In this document: positions 56,617-64,000 of the stretch, one piece after another | How the letters are laid out: every line of letters starts with the position of its first letter | Position numbering within the stretch: the first letter of the stretch is position 1 | Assembly (NCBI RefSeq): GCF_002575655.3 | Contig: NC_053040.3 | Coordinates: forward strand, 152,707,148-152,771,147 | Length of the DNA stretch: 64,000 nucleotides | Reading direction: 5' to 3' | DNA from: Aegilops tauschii subsp. strangulata | Taxonomy: Eukaryota; Streptophyta; Magnoliopsida; Poales; Poaceae | Notes under the pieces: generated by a model | What the model saw: only the letters and a program-made list of their open reading frames with translations | What the model was told of the DNA's origin: nothing | Database searches by the model: none | Translations under genes and position numbers: made by a program

Positions 56617-57751
56617 TCGGGCATCTCAAGTATAACAAAGTCAGTCAAAATAGTAACATTAGCAACAACAACGGGCACATCCTCACAGATACCAATAGGT
56701 ATGGCAGTTGATTTGTCAGCCATTCGCAAAGATATTTCAGTAGGTTTGAGTTTATTCAAATCAAGTCTTTTATATAAAGAGAAAGGCATAACACTAACAC
56801 CAGCTCCTAAATCACACAAAGCAGTTTTCACATAATTCTTTTTGATAGAGCAAGGTATAGGTTGTATTCCCGGATCTCCAAGTTTTTTAGGCACTCCATC
56901 TTTAAAAGTATAATTACCAAGCATAGTGGAGATTTCAGGTTCTGGTATTTTTCTCTTATTTGTGATGGCGTCTTTCATATACTTTGCATAAGGAGGCATT
57001 TTCAAGATATCAGTCAAGCGAGTACACAAAAAGACTGGCCTCGGCATTTCAGCAAAGCGTTCAAATTCTTCATCATCTTTCTTTTTGGTTGACTTTGGTG
57101 GAGAAGGCATAGGTTTTGAACCCACGGTTCTCTTTCTTTACCGTGTTTTCTAGCAATGAAGTCTTTTTTGTCATATCTTTTATTTTTAGGTTCTGGATTA
57201 TCAAGATCAACTGGTGGTTCTATCTCAACATCATTATCTGGTTCTTTTTCATTGTTTGGTTGAGAGTCTTCATGAACCTCATCATTATCTTTTTCATTAT
57301 CACTAGGTGAGTGTTCATTACCAGACTGAGTTTCAGCATCAGAGATAGAAGTTTCATTATCATTATCAGGAGGTTTTTCTATTTCAGGTTCACTAGAAGT
57401 ATGCAAAGTCCTATCATTTTTCTTTTTCTTTTTCTTTTTAGAAGTACTAGGTGCATCAGTGTTAACTCTTTGTGAATCTTGTTCAATTCTTTTAGGGTGT
57501 CCCTCGGGATAAAGTGGTTCCTGAGTCATTTTACCCCCTCTAGTTGCAACTCTAACAGTAAAGTCATGCATATTATGATTCATTTCATTAAGCAATTCTC
57601 TTTGAGATTTAGCAACTTGTTCTAACTGAGTTTGAACCATAGAAGCATGCTTTCCAACACCTCTAACATCATTTGAGATTCTAAATAACAAGTCACTCAA
57701 GCGATCAATCATATCAGAATTATATTCTAACTGTTTCATAACATTTGCATT
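56617..57751 (-). pseudogene. G3: reversed gag-protease fragment of a G1-like element
   Basis: The minus strand reads NANVMKQLEYNSDMIDRLSD at 57751, then the intact form of HASMVQTQLEQVAKS, an acidic Asp/Asn/Glu linker with a Lys run, then after a frame change near 57100 the protease with ALCDLGAGVSVMP and VVVANVTILTDFVILEMPED. It stops abruptly at 56617 and lacks the ILGRP loop. It is a closer-to-intact copy of the same region as G1 39300-44500, in opposite orientation. Confidence 0.85.
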
Positions 57752-58888
57752 TGTCGGTGGAAACGACACCTATGGGACCACGGGGAATCCCTTCTACGGT
57801 CAGTGGGCGCGGGGCTGTGGAAAGAGCGGGTTTAAGAGATCAACGCGGGAAATTTATCCAGGTTCGGACCGCAAGTGATGCGTAATACCCTACTCATGCT
57901 AGCTTGTGTTTATCTGATGTTCTTGGACTAGCTACAAAGCATGCAGGGTCCAAAAAGTCTGAATCCTCTCTCAGTACGCCGCGGGCCTCCTTTTATAGTC
58001 AAAGGGGCTGCCACAATGGCACACAGGAGGTGGAAAGTTGTATAGTAGTCGAGTTTATCTCTGGCACCATGGGACAAAACGCATTAAATGCGCTACTTAG
58101 ATGTCCTCTTACTTTATCGGGGACGGCAACGAGGCCCGTCCCGTCCGTCGCTGCTTCGCCTTGCTCCGACACGCGTCCAGGCCAACGAGGCATGTAGCGC
58201 AATGTAGGCTGGCAGGCTGCTGAGATGGTGTGGTGGCAGGGTCTTCACAAAGACCTGCATGCCACCACGTAGGTGCTTGACTAGTTGGCTTAGGAGCCAC
58301 GTACTGCCACGTGGGTACCTGATTAGTTGGTGGGTCGGACGCTGAGCTGGGGCGGTCATGCTAATATTCCCGACAAGGGTCTTGGCGGGGCCTTGTGGGC
58401 GCCCTCGGCAAGAGTCTTGCCGGGGCCTTGTGGGTATCTTCGGCAGGAGCCTTGCCGGGGCCTCGTGGGCATCCTCGGCAAGGAGCCTCGCTGTTGTCTT
58501 ATTTTCTGGTTCCTATCTAGGCCTCGTAGGCCCTTTGTCTTCACAAAGATCTTCATGCACCATGGAGGCGCCTCCCGAGCCTTGGTTCCAATGTGGTTGA
58601 TGGCGTCGGAACTTTTAGACTCAAGGGTGGCGGTCCTGTTGGTGTTGGGCAAGTTGCCCCGGCAAGGCTCTTGCTGGGGCCGTGAAGGCCGCCCCGGCAA
58701 GGGCCTTGCCGGGGGAGTTTCACCTCACCCCTCTGCTCTTCATGCTTCTGGTCTTGAGCATGGCTCTGGTAGTCTTGTGTCTTTGCTTCCTCTTCTGTCC
58801 CGCCAAGCGCGGCCGTGGGCGTGTGGCTGCGACTGCCCGCGCACAAGTAAAGGGGCACAAAAAGGACCCCTACTTTTGTACACCAACA
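57752..58888 (-). repeat. G4 LTR with GC-rich minisatellite
   Basis: The minus-strand TATA (CTATAAAAGG) is at 57990-57999. At 58370-58500 there are three units of about 46 bp of the form CGGCAAGAGTCTTGCCGGGG plus CCTTGTGGGCATCCT. Two more diverged units are at 58650-58710. Each unit contains a CGGCAAGR...YCTTGCCG inverted repeat. Confidence 0.8.
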
Positions 58889-59113
58889 GGAGCCCCCGGG
58901 CCTAGGCCACATATAAGCACGAAGCGTTATTGGGCCAGGCCCAGAATGGTGCACGGGTATGCATGGCAGAGTTTTACCGCAATAATTCCCTCGCCAGTTG
59001 CGCTTCCCCACGATCTGCGTTGAATGCGTGACGTGGGGGTCGTGCGTGGGGCGGTTGCAGCACGCCTGCGTCACATCATGGGAAATGGTAAAGAGGCGGC
59101 CCGCGCCTTCCCC

Positions 59114-59122
59114 ATAAAAAGG
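59114..59122 (+). promoter_or_regulatory. TATA box of the antisense ORF in G4
   Basis: CCATAAAAAGG on the plus strand, about 150 bp before the ATG at 59269, followed by a CT-rich leader. Confidence 0.5.
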
Positions 59123-59268
59123 AGAGACCGCAGGCGCGCTGCTCATTTACCCCTTTTGCCTTCTCCAATCTCGGAACCGCCGCTCCCTTCTTCCTCCTCA
59201 AGCTCTTGCCTTTGCTCGCCGCCGCCGCGCCCTCACTGCCCTTAATCCTACATCCCCTCTCACTCGCC

Positions 59269-59351
59269 ATGGCGCCCAAGACAGGCAAAGGCAAAGGGAT
59301 GGCCAAGGAAGTCGGGGAGAAAGAGGCGCCGGAGAGCGAGTTGGCGGTGAT
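59269..59351 (+). pseudogene. Antisense ORF of G4, first 27 codons only
   Basis: The ATG in GCCATGG context opens MAPKTGKGKGMAKEVGEKEA, and seven more codons follow before the G5 LTR begins at 59352. The fused frame stops at 59374-59376 inside the LTR. The Lys/Gly-rich start resembles the N terminus of the G2 antisense protein (MAPSKRFSTSEKGKA). The rest of the gene would lie beyond G5, outside the window. Confidence 0.6.
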
Positions 59352-60672
59352 TGATACGTCTCCAACGTATCTATAATTTTTTATTGTTCCATGCTATTAT
59401 ATATTCTGTTTTGGATGTTTAATGGGCTTTATTATACACTTTTATATTATTTTTGGGACTAACCTATTAACCGGAGGCCCAGCCCAAATTGTTGTTTTTT
59501 TGCCTATTTCAGTGTTTCACAGAAAAAGAATATCAAACGGAGTCCAAACGGAATGAAACCTTTGGGAATGTGATTTTTGGAACAAACGTTATCCAGAGGA
59601 CTTGGAGTGGACGTCAAGCAACAGACGAGGAAGCCACGAGGTAGCGGGGGCGCCCACCCCCACCAGGCGCGCCCTCCACCCTCGTGGGCCCCTCGTTGCT
59701 CCACCGACGTACTTCTTCCTCCTATATATACCCATATACCCTGGAAACATCATATACGGAGCCAAAACCCTATTTCCACCGCCGCAACCTTCTGTACCCG
59801 TGAGATCCCATCTTGGGGCCTTTTCCGGCGCTCCGCCGGAGGGGGCATTGATCACGGAGGGCTTCTACATCAACACCATAGCCTCTCCGATGATGTGTGA
59901 GTAGTTTATCTCAGACCTTCGGGTCCATAGTTATTAGCTAGATGGCTTCTTCTCTCTCTTTGGATCTCAATACAAAGTTCTCCTCGATCTTCTTGGAGAT
60001 CTATTTGATGTAATCTTCTTTTGTGGTGTGTTTGTCGAGATCCGATGAATTGCGGGTTTATGATCAAGTTTATCTATGAACAATATTTGAATCTCCTCTG
60101 AATTCTTTTATGTATGATTGGTTATCTTTGCAAGTCTCTTCGAATTATCAGTTTGGTTTGGCCTACTAGATTGATCTTTCTTGCAATGGGAGAAGTGCTT
60201 AGCTTTGGGTTCAATCTTGCGGTGTCCTTTCCCAGTGACAGCAGGGGCAGCAAGGCACGTATTGTATTGTTGCCATCGAGGATAAAAAGATGGGGTTTAC
60301 ATCATATTGCATGAGTTTATCCCTCTACATCATGGCATCTTGCTTAAAGCATTACTCTGTTCTTATGAACTTAATACTCTAGATGCATGCTGGATAGCGG
60401 TCGATTTGTGGAGTAATAGTAGTAGATGCAGAATCGTTTTGGTCTACTTGTCGCGGACGTGATGCCTATATACATGATCATACCTAGATATTCTCATAAC
60501 TATGCTCAATTCTATCAATTGCTCGACAGTAATTCGTTTACCCAGCGTATTGTATTGTCTCCTACTGGATTGATACCTTGGTTCTCAAAAACTGAGGGAA
60601 ATACTTACACTACTTTACTGCATCACCCTTTCCTCTTCAAGGGAAAACCAACGCAGTGCTCAAGAGGTAGCA
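59352..60672 (+). repeat. G5 5' LTR
   Basis: 1321 bp, TGATACGTCTCCAACG...AGGTAGCA. The TATA box TATATATA is at 59723-59730. The left target duplication would be GTGAT (59347-59351). Confidence 0.8.
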
Positions 60673-60683
60673 AGAAGGATTTC

Positions 60684-60702
60684 TAGCGCCGTTGCCGGGG
60701 AG
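60684..60702 (+). other. G5 primer binding site (tRNA-Asp type)
   Basis: TAGCGCCGTTGCCGGGGAG, one change (second base) from the tRNA-Asp-complementary TGGCGCCGTTGCCGGGGA. Confidence 0.75.
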
Positions 60703-60904
60703 TCTATGCACAAGTCAAGACATACCAAGTACCCATCACAAACTCTTATCCCTCGCATTACATTATTTGCCGTTTGCCTCTCATTTTCCTCTCCCCCACT
60801 TCACCCTTGCCGTTTTAATCGCCCTCTTCTTCCGTTCGTCTTTTTTCTTTTGCTTGTTTTACCATTACCTTCTTTTTTCTTGCATCTTCGCTTGCTAAAA
60901 GTTT

Positions 60905-61237
60905 ATGGATCCTCACCCACTTGCTAATCTCTTTAAGAGATCCAATTATGATGAACCTACTGCTAGTGAGTTGAGTGCACTAGATTATCTTTATGAGGTT
61001 TTGCTTGAAATTCGTGAATCTGAAAATTGTGATGAAGTACTTTATGAAGTGATTCACGATAGATCTTTGAATAAAAATCATGATTGCAATGATTTTACTA
61101 TAAATTCTCTTGATGTCAATTGTTCTAAAAATATGCAAAACCCTAAGCTTGGGGATGCTAGTTTTGCCATGTCTACTACTTGTTGCAACGATCATAATTG
61201 GGGTGATTCTTATTTTGATCTTGAAAATTTATTTTAA
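60905..61237 (+). CDS. Short acidic ORF of G5, function unknown
   Basis: 110 codons from an ATG (MDPHPLANLFKRSNYDEP) 230 bp after the primer site, in the position of gag. The product is acidic and rich in Asn, Asp, Glu and Cys, with one helical segment (LDYLYEVLLEI). There is no Gag core, zinc knuckle or protease motif. It could be a decayed gag leader or a small element-specific protein. Confidence 0.4.
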   Translation: MDPHPLANLFKRSNYDEPTASELSALDYLYEVLLEIRESENCDEVLYEVIHDRSLNKNHDCNDFTINSLDVNCSKNMQNPKLGDASFAMSTTCCNDHNWGDSYFDLENLF

Positions 61238-61409
61238 GCCCCATGATGAATATGAGATTTATAATAGTGTTTGCAATATTATTTAAAGTGGGTTTGGAAG
61301 AGTGTCAACTTTAGATCCCACATATTTGGAGAATGTTCAATCTTATGAAGTTTTTGATAAAAGTGGGTTTGGAGAGGTCATGACTTAAGTTAATGCTAAT
61401 CCCACTATT

Positions 61410-61739
61410 TTGGAAGAGTGTCAACTTTGCATGCATGTGGATAGTGTTGAAAATATTTTATGTGATAGTTATTTTGTTGAATTTTCTTATGATCCCACAT
61501 GTAATTATTATGAGAGAGGAAAATATGGTTGTAGAAATTTTCATGATAATAAATTACCTCTCGTTATGTTGAGATCGCTATTGTTTCTTTCCGCTTCCTT
61601 GCATATGCTAGTTTTTGCTTGCTATGATAATTTGTTTACCTATAAGATGCATATACATAGGAAGTATGTTAGACTTAGATGTTCTTGTCACGTGTTTCAT
61701 GATGCTCTCTTTGCGCTTCAATTATTATCTTTCGTGTGA
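61410..61739 (+). pseudogene. Second short ORF of G5, decayed
   Basis: 109 codons, Cys/His/Tyr-rich start (CQLCMHVDSVENIL) and a hydrophobic stretch (MLRSLLFLSASLHMLVFA) that could span a membrane. Upstream fragments with the same ...EECQL-like repeat (GTGGGTTTGGAAGAGTGTCAACTTT occurs in part at 61288 and 61402) suggest a once longer frame. No family was recognised. Confidence 0.3.
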
Positions 61740-61759
61740 GCATCATCGAGATCTCTATG

Positions 61760-62340
61760 CCTAGCTAGGGGCGTTAAACGATAGCGCTTGTTGCGAGGCA
61801 ATCCAATTTTATTTTAGTTTTTTGCTTTTGGTTCTGTTTAGGAATACATAATCCATCTAGCCTCTGGTTAGATTTTTTTGTTTTAATTAGTGTTTGTGCC
61901 AAGTTAAACCTATAGGATCTTCTTGGATGATAGTTATTTGATCTTGCTGAAAATTCCAGAAACTTTCTGTTCACGAAAACAATTGTTAAAAATCACCAGA
62001 ACGTGATAAAATACTGATTCAAATTGCAGCAGATCAATAAACAAATTATTTAGGCCTTCCTATTTTGGTAGAATTTTTTGAGTTCCAGAAGTTTGCGTTA
62101 CTTACATATTACTACAGACTGTTCTGTTTTTGACAGATTCTGTTTTTCGTGTGCTGTTTGCTTATTTTGATGAATCTATGGCTAGTAAAATAGTTTATAA
62201 ACCATAGAGAAGTTGGAATACAGTAATTTTAACACCAATATAAATAAAGAATGATTTCAATACAGTACCTTCAAGTGGTGTTTTGTTTTGTTTCGCTAAC
62301 GGAACTCACGAGATTTTCTGTTGAGTTTTGTGTTGTGAAG
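61760..62340 (+). other. G5 non-coding body
   Basis: AT-rich, no gene seen. 62340-62510 holds two CTTGGGATGCCC / CTTGGGGATGCCCC motifs typical of polypurine-tract copies. Confidence 0.5.
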
Positions 62341-62639
62341 TTTTCAAGTTTTGGGTAAAGATTTGATGGATTATGGAACAAGGAGTGGCAAGAGCCTAAG
62401 CTTTGGGATGCCCATGGCACCCCAAGGTAATCTAAGTACACCAAAAATCCGAAGCTTGGGGATGCCCCGGAAGGCATCCCCTCTTTCGTCTTCGTCCATC
62501 GGTAACTTTACTTGGAGCTATATTTTTATTCACCACATGATATGTGTTTTGCTTGGAGCGTCTTATATGATTTGAGTCTTTGCTTTTTAGTTTACCCCAA
62601 TCATCCTTGCTGTACACACCTTTTGAGAGAGACACACAT

Positions 62640-62835
62640 GATTCGGAATTTATTAGAATACTCTATGTGCTTCACTTGTATATTTTGAGCTATATAGTTT
62701 TTGCTCTATGTGCTTCACTTATATCTTTTGAGCTATATAGTTTTTGCTCTAGTGCTTCACTTATATCATTTACAGCACGGTGGTGGATTTGTTTTATAGA
62801 AATTATTGTTCTCTCATGCTTCACTTATATTATTT
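62640..62835 (+). repeat. Tandem repeat in G5 body
   Basis: Units of about 46-50 bp containing GTGCTTCACTTATATC, TTTTGAGCTATATAG and TTTTTGCTCTA occur three to four times with decay to the right. Confidence 0.7.
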
Positions 62836-63734
62836 TGAGAGTCCTACAAAACAGCATGGTAATTTGCTTTAATTGTGAAATTAGTCCTAATATGCTAGTA
62901 TTCAAGATTAGTAAAAACTTTCTTATGAGTGTGTTGAATACTAAGAGAAGTTTGATGCTTGATGATTGTTTTGAGATATGGAGGTAGTGATATTAAAGTT
63001 GTGCTAGTTGAGTAGTTGTGAATTTGAGAAATACTTGTTTTGAAGTTTGCAAATCCCGTAGCATGCACGTATGGTAAACGTTGTGTAACAAATTTGAAAC
63101 ATGAGGTGTTCTTTGATTGTCCTCCTTATGAGTGGCGGTCGGGGACGAGCGATGGTCTTTTCCTACCAATCCATCCCCCTAGGAGCATGCGCGTAGAGCT
63201 TGGTTTGTGATGACTTGTAGATTTTTGCAATAAGTATGTGAGTTCTTTATGACTAATGTTGAGTCCATGGATTATACGCACTCTTACCCTTCCATCATTG
63301 CTAGCCTCTTCGGTACAGTGCATTGCCCTTTCTCACCTTGAGAGTTGGTGCAAACTTCGCCGGTGCATCCAAACCTCGTGATACGATACACTCTATCCCA
63401 CATAAACCTCTTTATATCTTCCTCAAAACAGCCACCATACCTACCTATTATGGCATTTCCATAGCCATTCCGAGATATATTGCCATGCAACTTTCCACCG
63501 TTTTGTTTATCATGACACGTTCATCATTGTCATATTGCCTTGCATGATCCTATAGTTGACATCTAATTTTGGCAAAGCCACCATGCATATTATTTCATAC
63601 ATGTCACTCTTGATTCATTGTCCATCCCGGTACACCGCCAGAGGCATTCATATAGAGTCATACTTTGTTCTAGTATCGAGTTGTAATCATTGAGTTGTAA
63701 ATAAATAGAAGTGTGATGATCATCATTCATAGAG

Positions 63735-63810
63735 AATTGTCCCAAAAAAAGAGAGAAAGGCCAAAAGAAAAAAAGAAACGCCCAAAAAAATAAAAGAAAA
63801 TAAAAAGGGG
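63735..63810 (+). repeat. Purine-rich tract in G5
   Basis: About 75 bp almost entirely A and G on the plus strand (CCCAAAAAAAGAGAGAAAGG then AAAAGAAAAAAAGAAACG and so on). 62990-64000 otherwise shows no gene. Confidence 0.7.
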
Positions 63811-64000
63811 CAATGCTACTATCTTTTTCCATACTTGTGCTTCAAAGTAGCACCATGATCCTTATGATAGAGAGTCTCTTGTTTTGTCACTTTCATATAC
63901 TAGTGGGAATTTTCCATTATAGAACTTGGCTTGTATATTCCAACAATGGGCTTCCTCAAATGCCCTAGGTCTTCGTGAGCAAGGAAGTTGGATGCATACC

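Larger units (their letters stand above)
57752..59351 (-). mobile_element. G4: Ty3/gypsy element with an antisense gene, truncated by G5
   Basis: The LTR at 57752-58888 (1137 bp, TGTCGGTGGAAACG...CACCAACA) is followed by an antisense polypurine tract (GGAGCCCCCGGGCC at 58889) and a non-coding region ending in a plus-strand ORF start at 59269. The layout is the same as the 3' part of G2, so the element is probably on the minus strand with gag-pol further right, beyond G5 and outside the window. The left target duplication would be GCATT (57747-57751). Confidence 0.75.
59352..64000 (+). mobile_element. G5: non-autonomous Ty3/gypsy-type element (5' part)
   Basis: The LTR is at 59352-60672 and a tRNA-Asp-type primer site is 11 bp later; the body continues past the window. 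The LTR start TGATACGTCTCC and the AGA...TTC spacer before the primer site match G1, so the two belong to related families. No Gag core, protease or polymerase was seen in 3.3 kb of body. Confidence 0.8.

Noticed and set aside
1..64000. CRISPR arrays, rRNA genes, bacterial operons
   Set aside because: None seen. The tandem arrays have no spacer structure and all recognisable proteins are of plant transposable elements.

Overview
This window is plant nuclear DNA, most likely from a Triticeae grass (wheat, Aegilops, barley group). It is almost entirely nested transposable elements. The basis is CACTA transposons with 'CGCACACGGTT'-type subterminal repeats, large Ty3/gypsy elements with TGATACGTCTCC-type LTRs, a LARD-like element with LTRs over 4 kb, and a LINE remnant. 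No ordinary single-copy host gene, rRNA gene or CRISPR array was seen. Family assignments rest on reading structure and protein motifs, not on database searches. Element names used here (CACTA-A/B, R1, LARD, G1 to G5) are local labels.

Layout. 1-9006: CACTA-A, a non-autonomous CACTA element whose right terminus is at 9006 and whose left end was not found. 9007-24185: CACTA-B, a second element of the same scaffold (right terminus at 24185), split by R1 (13464-20211), a complete non-coding LTR retrotransposon with 608-bp LTRs and a 5-bp target duplication. CACTA-A and CACTA-B share a roughly 500-bp tandem array, a roughly 36-bp minisatellite and the same right end, but carry different small genes. 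CACTA-B carries an intact DEDDy 3'-5' exonuclease gene. 24186-25246: a LINE fragment caught between CACTA-B and G1.

25247-56616: G1, a gypsy element whose gag, protease and second ORF are cut into pieces by later insertions: LARD (26859-38097), an inverted solo LTR of a related family (39529-43584), a hAT-like MITE (45134-45673) and G2 (46677-54992, minus strand). Four of these insertions have recognisable target duplications, and the reading frame of G1 resumes on the far side. The right part of G1 is lost at an inversion or deletion junction (56616/56617) to G3, a reversed gag-protease fragment. G3 is cut by G4 (from 57752, minus strand), which is cut by G5 (59352 to beyond the window).

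Most noteworthy. G2 has a decayed gag-pol on the minus strand but, on the opposite strand between pol and the 3' LTR, an intact 258-codon gene with its own TATA box and a protein that looks like a B3 DNA-binding domain. G4 has the same arrangement with a truncated antisense gene. R1 is primed by tRNA-Lys, judging by its primer binding site, and carries a tRNA-Lys(CTT)-like sequence inside its body, plus a series of copies of its own polypurine-tract motif. These are the best candidates for something not yet well described.
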